A DNA stretch of 8,722 bases from JBBEDS01 sp040881175 (GCA_040881175.1 JBBEDS010000001.1:1-8722); one strand, 5' to 3'; positions 1-5,749 are shown, counted from the stretch's first letter. Numbers and translations: made by a program. Notes: generated from the sequence alone by a model not told the origin.

Positions 1-132
1 GATAGCTTATTTCGCCCGAGACGCGTTGTTTCCGGAAGCTAAAAAGAGGCCAAATCGACTAAGCGGGATTTATTTGCCCAGTTATATGACAATAGTAAAA
101 TTGACAATGCGGAGAAGGAGTGCGATATTTAA
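1..132 (+). pseudogene. C-terminal tail of an unidentified upstream gene, apparently frame-disrupted
   Basis: Two reading-frame pieces together look protein-like. Frame 2 from base 2 reads IAYFARDALFPEAKK, and frame 1 from base 43 reads KEAKSTKRDLFAQLYDNS and continues to KIDNAEKECDI with a TAA at 130-132. The frames meet at a run of five A followed by G (41-46), where one extra A would fuse them. Frame 1 is closed upstream by TAA at 40-42, so the tail cannot be read alone through the window edge. The stop lies 26 nt before the cytochrome gene, so the two could share a transcript. I do not recognise the family. It may be a sequencing or assembly indel, a true frameshift, or chance; amino-acid composition is the only support. 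Confidence 0.3.
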
Positions 133-145
133 ATCGCATTTAAGC

Positions 146-151
146 AGGAGG
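146..151 (+). promoter_or_regulatory. Strong Shine-Dalgarno site (AGGAGG) of the cytochrome gene
   Basis: A perfect AGGAGG lies 7 nt before the ATG at 159. This fixes the start of the triheme cytochrome. It stands out because no other gene in the window has a comparable site. Confidence 0.85.
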
Positions 152-158
152 TATAAAG

Positions 159-506
159 ATGCAACGCCGTTTAGCTCTTTTAGTATCTTTCTTTTTTCTG
201 GTAGTTGCTTCTGGCGTCTTTCTCGGAGCGACTGAAGCTACGGACAAAAAGCCGCCTGAAGAAGTCACTTTTAAGGCGAAAAATGGTGATGTCACTTTCC
301 CGCACGCGGAACATGTTAAGAGAGAGGCAAATAAGTGCGCAACTTGTCACGATAGCCTGTTCCCTCAATCAAGAGAGCCTATCAATTTCAAAAAAGGCAT
401 GCACAAGCCGGCTGCGGCCAAAAAAGAATCCTGCGCCGCTTGCCATGTTGCCAAGGGCAAGGCATTCGAAACTAAAGGCAATTGCAATAGGTGCCATGTA
501 AAGTGA
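159..506 (+). CDS. Secreted c7-type triheme cytochrome c
   Basis: This 115-residue protein is a probable extracytoplasmic electron carrier. It starts with MQRR and a hydrophobic signal segment (about residues 5-24). The mature part carries three covalent haem-binding motifs: CATCH (60-64), CAACH (92-96) and CNRCH (109-113). Three further histidines (H49 and H52 in FPHAEH, and H82 in MHK) match the three extra ligands needed for bis-histidine coordination of three haems. The size, motif spacing and FPHxxH start fit the c7-type triheme domain known from metal-reducing and other anaerobic bacteria. The start is set by a perfect SD at 146-151, and a UUCG hairpin terminator follows at 532. No haem lyase or cytochrome c maturation gene other than a CcdA-like protein is visible here, so maturation must be encoded elsewhere. 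The partner reductase is unknown. Confidence 0.9.
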   Translation: MQRRLALLVSFFFLVVASGVFLGATEATDKKPPEEVTFKAKNGDVTFPHAEHVKREANKCATCHDSLFPQSREPINFKKGMHKPAAAKKESCAACHVAKGKAFETKGNCNRCHVK

Positions 507-531
507 ATCAGTCCGGGTGTTAGATTAACGT

Positions 532-557
532 GATCCCTTCGGGGATCTTTTCGTTTT
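532..557 (+). terminator. Intrinsic terminator of the cytochrome gene, UUCG tetraloop
   Basis: GATCCC (532-537) pairs perfectly with GGGATC (542-547) around TTCG, giving the very stable C(UUCG)G tetraloop. It is followed by TTTTCGTTTT (548-557). The hairpin begins 25 nt after the cytochrome stop codon. Confidence 0.85.
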
Positions 558-585
558 AAAAAATCGGTTATAACACCGATTTTTT
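558..585 (-). terminator. Terminator-like hairpin at the end of the C39 peptidase gene, probably bidirectional
   Basis: AAAAAATCGGT (558-568) and ACCGATTTTTT (575-585) form a perfect 11-bp inverted repeat with a 6-nt loop. Each strand ends in six T within the stem, so it can act in both directions. On the minus strand the stem covers the last codons (KKSVL) and the stop of the peptidase gene, so the terminator lies partly inside coding sequence. It directly abuts the plus-strand UUCG terminator, separating two convergent genes. Confidence 0.7.
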
Positions 586-1380
586 AATAACTATCATTGC
601 AGTCCGTTCTGGCGGAATCGGTATATGGTCACCAGTGGCATAGTCACGGATGGCTTCAAACAAGACATTCTCGGAGTAAGCATATAGCTCGCCCCTGCGA
701 GTGCCAGGATCATTAGTCAAAAACTGTTTTTGGCTCACATCATATCCGCGAATAACCAGCATATGACGGAGCGGTCCGGGAGGAGTGAAATATGGGTTGC
801 CCAGTTTTTGTCCATTGGCCGGCACCATTACTAAGTGTCCATCAAAGAGTGCTTCTTTAATGTCCGCGATTGATATATCGTATCGGAGCTCGACATTGTT
901 ATAGCCAAAATATCCTTTAAATATTCTTTCGACTGTGTCGAAGGCCGATGTGTCGGTGAAACTTCCGTGGTTTGCTAGTTCGTATTCCGAGATAGCGATA
1001 ATCTTTGTTTTAGCATCCTCAAGGGTGAAGGAAGTATCACCGCGTGCCCAGGCCATAGCCATTATTGCGGAAGACTCCTCACAGGCATCCGCCTGTCGAG
1101 GGTCGTTCCACTCGCCGAAAGGTGCTTGGGGTGTGAAGGGCACGCCGTGAAGGACGTAGCTGTCAGTTACACCTGGAGTTCTGCTAGGCTGTGGTGTTAT
1201 CGTTGGACGGGGAGTCCTTGTGGCCGTTGTCTCCGGCGTTGGCGATGTTGGAGCGGGTGTGAATCCCTCCAGAGAATAAGATTGTTCTTCCTGTATTTTG
1301 TTGAAAACGAAGTTGTTGAAAACGACGTAGAAAGACGCGGTAAGAATGATGAATATTAAAATTATCTTTGTGATTTTCAT
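568..1380 (-). CDS. Membrane-anchored C39-like cysteine peptidase
   Basis: This 270-residue protein has an N-terminal membrane anchor or uncleaved signal (about residues 5-26). A Pro/Thr-rich spacer follows (41-70, many TP and PT pairs), then a papain-like peptidase C39-type domain (about 78-268). The likely catalytic residues are Cys100 in DACEESS, His206 in RHMLVIRGYD and Asp224 (or Asn223) in TNDPGT; Gln85 in TPQAP is a candidate oxyanion-hole residue. No ABC-transporter domain is attached, so it is not a bacteriocin exporter of the usual C39 type. It is better described as a stand-alone surface peptidase (C39_2-like) whose linker may span the cell wall. The substrate is unknown. It is transcribed towards the cytochrome gene and away from dsbA, with a good promoter at 1407-1435. 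It has no clear SD. The fold call is strong; the biological role is not known. Confidence 0.85.
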   Translation of the reverse strand: MKITKIILIFIILTASFYVVFNNFVFNKIQEEQSYSLEGFTPAPTSPTPETTATRTPRPTITPQPSRTPGVTDSYVLHGVPFTPQAPFGEWNDPRQADACEESSAIMAMAWARGDTSFTLEDAKTKIIAISEYELANHGSFTDTSAFDTVERIFKGYFGYNNVELRYDISIADIKEALFDGHLVMVPANGQKLGNPYFTPPGPLRHMLVIRGYDVSQKQFLTNDPGTRRGELYAYSENVLFEAIRDYATGDHIPIPPERTAMIVIKKSVL

Positions 1381-1406
1381 GAGCCTATAGCTGAGAATAT
1401 CATATA

Positions 1407-1435
1407 ATTATGTCAGGAATTAGTCTAATTGTCAA
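1407..1435 (-). promoter_or_regulatory. Sigma70-like promoter for the C39 peptidase gene
   Basis: On the minus strand there is a perfect TTGACA (1435-1430), a 17-bp spacer and CATAAT (1412-1407), which matches 5 of 6 bases of the -10 consensus. The -10 ends 26 nt before the ATG, implying a leader of roughly 20 nt. Confidence 0.75.
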
Positions 1436-1520
1436 AATAAGAGTATCAGTAAAATATGATATTATTTAAAGATAATAGCTAATCTTTTTACTAGTACTCT
1501 TTGCTTTTTCAGACAGCATC

Positions 1521-1548
1521 TTGAAGTAAGCTAATAATTTGATATATT
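1521..1548 (+). promoter_or_regulatory. Promoter of the dsbA-VKOR unit, predicted leaderless
   Basis: TTGAAG (1521-1526), a 16-bp spacer and TATATT (1543-1548) form a reasonable sigma70-like promoter. The -10 ends only 8 nt before the ATG at 1557, so the predicted transcription start falls on or next to the start codon, and no SD precedes it. The rest of the divergent region (1436-1520) is AT-rich and shows nothing else I can support. Confidence 0.5.
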
Positions 1549-1556
1549 GAGAACCT

Positions 1557-2300
1557 ATGGAAAACAATAACGAACAACTAACAAAAAAAGAGCTTCACGA
1601 CTTGAAGCGTCAGGAGAAAGAAGCGGCCAGGCAAAAGCAGGGGCGCTCACGCTCATCAAAAAGAGTTTTGATTTGGCTTGTTTCTATACTGATTCTCGGC
1701 GGAGCTGTATGGGGAGTTATTAAATTAGGAGGCGGGACTGGCCCTGTTCAGACAGGAGCATTAACTGTTGATGTTAATGATGCAGATTGGTCAAAGGGTA
1801 ATCCCGAGGCAGCTGTCACGCTAGTTGAATATAGCGATTTCCAATGTCCAGCCTGCGGTGCTTTTTATCCGGTTTTGAAGCAGATACACGAAGATTACGG
1901 CGACCAATTAAAATTCGTCTATCGACATTTCCCTTTGAAGCAGATCCATCCCAACGCCGAGCCAGCCGCCAGAGCGGCTGAAGCTGCCGGTTTGCAGGGT
2001 AAATTTTGGGAGATGCACGACCTGCTTTTCGAAAATCAAATATCCTGGTCTGATCAGCGAAACGTCGATGAGACTTTTGAGCAGTATGCTAGCGGGCTCG
2101 GTCTTGATATTGATAAATTCAAAGAAGATTTTAGTTCCGGTGCAGTTAAGGATGCCGTGGATGCTGATGTAGATGGTGGATTCAGCGCTGGTGTGAATGC
2201 AACTCCGACATTCTTCCTTAACGGCGAGAAGATGCCAAGTCCAAGAAGTTACGACGAGTTTCTGAATAATATTATCGAGGCCATAAATGCAAATTCCTAA
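1557..2300 (+). CDS. Membrane-anchored DsbA-like thiol:disulfide oxidoreductase
   Basis: This 247-residue protein has a charged, probably coiled cytoplasmic N-terminus (1-36), one membrane segment (about 37-57) and an extracytoplasmic thioredoxin-fold domain of the DsbA-like Thioredoxin_4 type (about 70-245). The active site is CPAC (97-100) in SDFQCPACGAFYP, and the cis-proline is in TPT (216-218, Pro217). It should catalyse dithiol oxidation of exported proteins. The next gene overlaps it by 14 nt and encodes VKOR, the usual quinone-linked partner that reoxidises DsbA in many bacteria without DsbB. The start has no SD and lies 8 nt after a -10-like TATATT. The family call is secure. Whether it oxidises or isomerises substrates is inferred from the VKOR partner. 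Confidence 0.92.
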   Translation: MENNNEQLTKKELHDLKRQEKEAARQKQGRSRSSKRVLIWLVSILILGGAVWGVIKLGGGTGPVQTGALTVDVNDADWSKGNPEAAVTLVEYSDFQCPACGAFYPVLKQIHEDYGDQLKFVYRHFPLKQIHPNAEPAARAAEAAGLQGKFWEMHDLLFENQISWSDQRNVDETFEQYASGLGLDIDKFKEDFSSGAVKDAVDADVDGGFSAGVNATPTFFLNGEKMPSPRSYDEFLNNIIEAINANS

Positions 2301-2704
2301 ATGGCTCATTGTCTCTTTTGTCGTAGTCAGTTTTATTGGTTTTCTTGACGCGACGTATCTCGCGGTTAGCCACTACGGTGGGGCATCTCTAAATTGCTCC
2401 TTCCTTAATGGTTGCGACGTAGTAACTACAAGTAAGTACTCAGCCATATTTGGTATACCCGTTTCTTTGTTAGGAGCGATATACTATCTTGCGATTCTTG
2501 TCTTAGCCATAGCTTATCTGGATAGTAGGAAGTCCGGATTATTAAAAATGGCCGCTCGGTTTACTGTTGTTGGCTTAGTGGCTTCCGTTTGGTTCGTCTT
2601 GCTACAGGTTCTCGTATTGAAAGCATTCTGTTTGTACTGTATTGGTTCAGCCGTGACATCCACGGCATTGTTCGTCTTGGGTTTAGTGGTGTTAAAATTA
2701 AAAA
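2287..2704 (+). CDS. Vitamin K epoxide reductase (VKOR) family protein, 3' end in gap
   Basis: The 139 visible residues form a four-helix integral membrane protein. It has the VKOR loop cysteine pair (C37 and C43 in LNCSFLNGC), the conserved serine (S52 in KYSAIFGIPVS) and the quinone-proximal CXXC (C115-L-Y-C118 in FCLYC). It passes electrons from a reduced DsbA-like partner to quinone. The ATG at 2287 overlaps the dsbA stop by 14 nt, indicating translational coupling. Bacterial single-domain VKORs are usually only slightly longer than what is visible, so the stop probably lies just inside the N gap. The same frame stays open after the gap to a TGA at 2872-2874, but that tail (for example RFTKNVIQVPLF) does not look like VKOR and the region is better explained as structured RNA. 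Confidence 0.9.
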
Positions 2705-2804
2705 NNNNNNNNNNNNNNNNNNNNNNNNNNNNNNNNNNNNNNNNNNNNNNNNNNNNNNNNNNNNNNNNNNNNNNNNNNNNNNNNNNNNNNNNNNNNNNNN
2801 NNNN
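2705..2804. other. Assembly gap of exactly 100 N
   Basis: The run of 100 N looks like a scaffolding placeholder, so its true length and the reading frame across it are unknown. It hides the end of VKOR and perhaps the start of the structured RNA segment that follows. Confidence 0.95.
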
Positions 2805-2805
2805 T

Positions 2806-2928
2806 GGTTCTCGCTTCACGAAAAACGTGATCCAAGTCCCTCTTTTTAGGTTTCTTGCGAATAGTCTCTCCTGAGGCTTAATTCGGTCGCTAATATTCGC
2901 GAGGAACCCAAGAAGGGGGTTTTTGTTT
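2806..2928 (+). ncRNA. Candidate structured leader RNA with overlapping terminator, upstream of the DUF1573 gene
   Basis: The segment can form a 15-bp helix, GGTTTCTTGCGAATA (2849-2863) with TATTCGCGAGGAACC (2894-2908), including two G-U pairs. Inside it lies a smaller hairpin: GTCTC (2864-2868) with GAGGC (2873-2877) around a TCCT loop. Upstream is a hairpin TCACG-AAAAA-CGTGA (2816-2830). A competing 9-bp helix with one bulge pairs GGTTCTCGC (2806-2814) with GCGAGGAACC (2899-2908). The strand shared by both long helices overlaps the 5' arm of a terminator at 2905. No convincing reading frame runs through it. It does not match the riboswitches, tmRNA, SRP RNA or RNase P landmarks I can recall. 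It could be a cis-regulatory attenuator or a small RNA with its own terminator. Confidence 0.4.
2905..2928 (+). terminator. Short intrinsic terminator before the DUF1573 gene
   Basis: AACCC (2905-2909) pairs with GGGTT (2917-2921) around a 7-nt loop, and a T-rich tract continues to 2928. The stem is only 5 bp, so it is moderate on its own. Its 5' arm is also the 3' strand of the long helix just upstream, which makes the two structures mutually exclusive. It may end the VKOR transcript or act as an attenuator for the downstream operon. Confidence 0.55.
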
Positions 2929-2948
2929 ACTAAATTTCTACTACTAAT

Positions 2949-3452
2949 ATGAGAAAATATAAAAATATTATCTACACCTCGATTACTATTGCAGCAATCT
3001 TGGTTGTCTTAGTCATTGTATTTCAACCGACAGAAAGCGGCCAACTAGGGCCTGTTAGTCAAAACGACTCAGTAGCGCTGACGGCGGAAGAATCGCTCTT
3101 CGATTTTGGCAATATATCCATGGCTGAAGGCATGGTAACCCATGATTTTAAGATCCAAAACCTGGACACTGAGCCTGTTATGATCTCGAAAATCTATACA
3201 TCTTGCATGTGTACTTCGGCGGAGTTGGTGACTGATAGCGGCAGCAAGGGTCCTTTCGGGATGGCAGGCCATGGATTTCTGCCAGCAGTTAACGAGCTAG
3301 TCGGCGTGAATGAAGATGCGACTATCAGAGTAACCTTTGACCCGGCCGCGCATGGTCCGGCAGGGATCGGTCGAGCTGATAGGGTGGTATATGTTGAGCA
3401 GAAGTCAGGGGCGAAGCTAAACCTTAGGTTTACCGCCTTTATTACTCCTTGA
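2949..3452 (+). CDS. Membrane-anchored DUF1573 family protein
   Basis: This 167-residue protein has one N-terminal membrane segment (about 8-26), a short linker and a beta-sandwich DUF1573 domain (about 44-166). The family hallmarks are FDFGNI (51-56), THDFKIQN (64-71), and the cysteine-bearing strand YTSCMCTS (83-90) with C86 and C88; RVTFDP (127-132) follows. The biochemical function of DUF1573 is unknown, but the family resembles Ig-like/ASPM-Hydin folds and is common in the envelope. The closely spaced cysteines and the adjoining CcdA gene (ATG 2 nt downstream, or an alternative TTG overlapping by 4 nt) suggest it is a redox or metal client of CcdA. An insertion rich in Gly and Pro (about 98-121, with H108) lies between the core strands. 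No SD precedes the ATG. Confidence 0.85.
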   Translation: MRKYKNIIYTSITIAAILVVLVIVFQPTESGQLGPVSQNDSVALTAEESLFDFGNISMAEGMVTHDFKIQNLDTEPVMISKIYTSCMCTSAELVTDSGSKGPFGMAGHGFLPAVNELVGVNEDATIRVTFDPAAHGPAGIGRADRVVYVEQKSGAKLNLRFTAFITP

Positions 3453-3454
3453 TC

Positions 3455-4237
3455 ATGAACAAACAGCTTAAGGTTTTGATTATTGTCGGTTTGATAGTTG
3501 TCGCTTCTGTTGTAATGTTGCGCTCTGGTAATTTTGGGACGCAAGCGTTGTGGAGTTTGAGTAACGGCGGGAAATGGATATTGCCCCTGGTGGCGGTTGC
3601 GGCCCTTGTCGACAGCATCAATCCGTGTGCTTTCTCGATATTGTTACTAACAATCGCCTTCCTACTCAGCATCGGCAAGATGAGGTCGGGGATACTAAAG
3701 ATTGGCGGTTCATATATAGCTGGCATTTTTGCGGTATATATATTGATCGGGCTGGGCATCCTACAGGCGTTGCATATATTTGACACGCCGCACTTTATGG
3801 CAAAGGTCGGAGCGTCGTTATTGATATTATTCGGACTGATCAGCTTATTAAACGAGTTCATCTCTTCATTCCCGATCAAGTTTAAGATTCCGCATGTTGC
3901 CCATAGCAAAATAGCTTCGCTCATGGAGCGTGGCTCAGTGCCCACAGCTTTTCTGCTGGGCGCATTGGTTGGTCTCTGTGAGTTTCCGTGTACTGGCGGC
4001 CCATACTTGATGGTGCTGGGATTGCTTCACGACCAGGCCACCTTTACCAAGGGATTGGGCTATCTGACCTTGTACAACCTTATCTTCATTCTTCCGCTTG
4101 TAATCATACTCTTAATTGCGAGTAATTCTGTTCTGCTGGGTAAAGTTAAACAGTGGAAAAAGGAGAATACCAGGGAGATGAGACTGTGGGGAGGATTAGC
4201 TATGGTCATCCTGGGTATCATTATCTTCTTAATCTAA
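3455..4237 (+). CDS. ccdA: CcdA/DsbD-like transmembrane thiol electron transporter
   Basis: This protein is about 260 residues long with roughly six to seven membrane helices. The two signature motifs are in place: VDSINPCAFSILL (C58) and LCEFPCTGGPYL (C175 and C179). In CcdA and the DsbD core, one cysteine from each motif forms the membrane-embedded disulfide that carries reducing equivalents from cytoplasmic thioredoxin to extracytoplasmic thioredoxin-like proteins, including those used in cytochrome c maturation. C175 is an additional cysteine beside the usual pair. I chose ATG 3455; an in-frame TTG at 3449 would add two residues and give a TTGA overlap with the DUF1573 stop. The gene lies in a tight cluster with a DUF1573 protein before it and a thioredoxin-like protein two genes after, the most likely electron acceptor. 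Confidence 0.9.
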   Translation: MNKQLKVLIIVGLIVVASVVMLRSGNFGTQALWSLSNGGKWILPLVAVAALVDSINPCAFSILLLTIAFLLSIGKMRSGILKIGGSYIAGIFAVYILIGLGILQALHIFDTPHFMAKVGASLLILFGLISLLNEFISSFPIKFKIPHVAHSKIASLMERGSVPTAFLLGALVGLCEFPCTGGPYLMVLGLLHDQATFTKGLGYLTLYNLIFILPLVIILLIASNSVLLGKVKQWKKENTREMRLWGGLAMVILGIIIFLI

Positions 4238-4247
4238 CTTTAAAAAC

Positions 4248-4772
4248 ATGGAAGAAACAGACAAATTTAAGCAACTCATTAAAAAAGTCGAGGAGCTCAA
4301 GAGGGGCAAGGATTTCGATCTTTCCTTGGAAGAGGACCTTAGCATCGCAGTCATGAATCTGATCAGCCTGGAAGAGCACTTCTTTTTTACCGCCTCCAAG
4401 ACTGGAGAAATGAGCTATCTCGATCTGCTCAATGAGACTAGGGCAATTCGAAAATCATTATTGGGGCGTATGGTCGATCATCACGAGGGTGAAACCTGGT
4501 GTATATCCAAACATTTGCTGGCGGCAACGATGCGGCTAATGGAGGTCGGGACTAAGCTTTTGGCGAGCAAGAAGCAGGAAGAAGCCGAAGAGACACTCAG
4601 GCAAGCATATCGAGTTTACTCGCTCTTTTGGTCGCTGAGACTTAAGTTGTTGAGCCTCGATGATGTCAAGAAAATACCAGACTCAAAATTGAATATCCAC
4701 GATAAAGAGGGCGGTCGACCGTGGAAGTTGGAAGATATTGTTAACAAGTTAGTTGATTGCTGCGATGAATAG
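4248..4772 (+). CDS. Conserved-looking helical protein of unknown function
   Basis: This 174-residue protein is soluble and almost entirely helical by composition, with no signal peptide or membrane segment, so it is probably cytoplasmic. I do not recognise a named family. Potential metal or ligand residues are grouped: E42, E43 and H44 in SLEEHFFF; H78 and H79 in VDHHEGETWC with E82 and C85; and H89 in SKHLLAA. The pairing of EEH in one helix with E-x-W-C-x3-H in another could form a four-helix-bundle metal site, but this is inference. The C-terminus ends in a vicinal CCDE (C171, C172). It starts 10 nt after ccdA, and its stop overlaps the thioredoxin ATG by 8 nt, so it is surely cotranscribed and coupled with the thiol-redox genes. 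No SD is visible. Confidence 0.8.
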   Translation: MEETDKFKQLIKKVEELKRGKDFDLSLEEDLSIAVMNLISLEEHFFFTASKTGEMSYLDLLNETRAIRKSLLGRMVDHHEGETWCISKHLLAATMRLMEVGTKLLASKKQEEAEETLRQAYRVYSLFWSLRLKLLSLDDVKKIPDSKLNIHDKEGGRPWKLEDIVNKLVDCCDE

Positions 4773-4922
4773 GGGGTATATAAAACTAATTTTAATTGCG
4801 GTCGTTTTAATTGGTGGAGCTTGGCTTGTCCTGCAGAAGGACAAGCCCGCAAGGGCCAACCTGGACGAGCTAGCCCAATGCCTAACAGGACAGGGCGTGA
4901 TAATGTATGGCGCTGATTGGTG
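4765..4922 (+). CDS. Membrane-anchored thioredoxin-like protein, truncated at its active site by the gap
   Basis: Only 52 residues plus two bases are visible. There is a membrane anchor (about 6-23), a short linker, and the start of a thioredoxin fold: LDELAQCLTGQG (C39), then the strand VIMYGADW. The next codon is TGN, so cysteine fits a WC-xx-C active site whose remainder is lost in the N gap. The wording MYGAxWC with a cysteine just upstream closely resembles the thioredoxin domain found fused to VKOR in cyanobacteria and plants. The protein could therefore serve VKOR, or act as the outside acceptor for CcdA. The ATG at 4765 overlaps the upstream stop by 8 nt; a TTG at 4753 is an unlikely alternative. 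Trx domains of this type need some 60-70 more residues, more than the 100 N can hold. Confidence 0.8.
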
Positions 4923-5022
4923 NNNNNNNNNNNNNNNNNNNNNNNNNNNNNNNNNNNNNNNNNNNNNNNNNNNNNNNNNNNNNNNNNNNNNNNNNNNNNN
5001 NNNNNNNNNNNNNNNNNNNNNN
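4923..5022. other. Assembly gap of exactly 100 N
   Basis: This is a placeholder gap inside the thioredoxin-like gene. The frame before it (codons starting at positions with remainder 1 on division by 3) differs from the frame after it (remainder 0) if 100 is taken literally. Whether the flanking pieces are one gene or two therefore cannot be decided here. Confidence 0.95.
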
Positions 5023-5723
5023 CTTGGGGTAATCTGGGCCACAAGATGATAGAGGCAGGCGTAATTGATCCAGATAAATTCGAAGCAATATATGTCCAGC
5101 GTGGCGGACTAACCGATGAGGCAAAAAATCTTTTATACGGCGAGAATAACGGCAGATTAGTGATGAATCAAGATAATTCGGGTGTCATACTCAATCTGCT
5201 TTGGGGTTTGGGCCTGGGGAATGCTAATAGGATCTTAACTAATGGTCCGATGGCCGATCCTATATATGGCGGTGCCGGTGGCTTTGCATCTACTGGTGGC
5301 TGGACGTTGTCTCGCGGGAATGCCATGGATCACTATTCTCAACATATGTTCTTTGAGCTCACAGAAGAACAGCAGGAACTGGTGGAGCGTGTAGCGAATA
5401 ATATTTACAGGCCTTGCTGTAACAACTCCACCTATTTCCCAGATTGTAATCACGGCATGGCCATGTTAGGACTCTTGGAATTAATGGCGTTCAACGGAGC
5501 TGGCGAGGAGGATATGTATCGATTGGCGCTTCAGGCCAATACTTTGTGGTTTCCGGACACTTACGCTGCGATAGATCAGCTCTTAGAGCTGAAAGGTATT
5601 GACCCGGCGGTTGTTGGCCCAAAAGAAATTTTAGGGTTTGATTTTTCGAGTGCATCCGGCTACCAGCAAGTTCTCTCCCAGGTTGAGTCTAAGGATGCTG
5701 CTGGTAACAGCTGTGGGGTGTAG
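5023..5723 (+). CDS. Unknown protein with a CC-X8-C-X-H motif, 5' end in gap
   Basis: The 232 visible residues (first full codon at 5025) end at TAG 5721-5723. I cannot assign a named family. The most striking segment is PCCNNSTYFPDCNHGMAML: C131, C132, C141, H143 and M145 in visible-residue numbering (nt 5412 onward), a plausible metal or haem-type ligand cluster. Another dense, conserved-looking stretch contains ADPIYGGAGGFASTGGW (77-93) and then MDHYSQHMFF, with H103 and H107. A lone Cys (C230) sits at the C-terminus in NSCGV. Helices dominate the rest and no membrane segment is evident in the visible part. It lies between a thioredoxin-like gene and a copper-type ATPase, so a secreted or membrane-tethered redox/metal-binding role is plausible but unproven. 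It could be the C-terminal domain of a thioredoxin fusion if the gap keeps frame. Confidence 0.75.
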
Positions 5724-5737
5724 GGTAATAAGTGTTG

Positions 5738-5743
5738 TATAAT
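5738..5743 (+). promoter_or_regulatory. Perfect -10 box, predicted leaderless start of the P-type ATPase
   Basis: TATAAT ends 6 nt before ATG 5750, so transcription would be expected to begin at the start codon. No TTGACA-like -35 is present. A GGGGTGTAGGGT stretch (5715-5726) occupies the -35 region, partly within the end of the upstream gene, and could bind a regulator. Confidence 0.5.
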
Positions 5744-5749
5744 AAAAAT

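Noticed and set aside
2805..2874. Continuation of VKOR after the first gap to TGA 2872-2874
   Set aside because: The gap length is unknown, the residues do not resemble a VKOR tail, and VKOR is already nearly full length before the gap; RNA structure explains the segment better.
2805..2880. Minus-strand peptide-like reading (GETIRKKPKKRDLDHVF)
   Set aside because: It has an upstream in-frame stop without a start codon, runs into the gap, and conflicts with the plus-strand terminator direction.
2806..2908. tRNA, tmRNA, RNase P or SRP RNA
   Set aside because: There is no T-arm GTTCRAN, CCA end, P4 signature or SRP GGAAGG-type loop. A GGCTTA resembling RNase P is not accompanied by ACAGAA.
3442..3945. 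Minus-strand open frame over ccdA
   Set aside because: It opposes a gene with intact NPC and FPCTGG motifs and has no start signal or recognisable domain.
5732..5749. GTG at 5732 as the ATPase start
   Set aside because: It has no SD and would place the perfect TATAAT inside the coding sequence; ATG 5750 gives the normal short N-terminus before the metal-binding domain.
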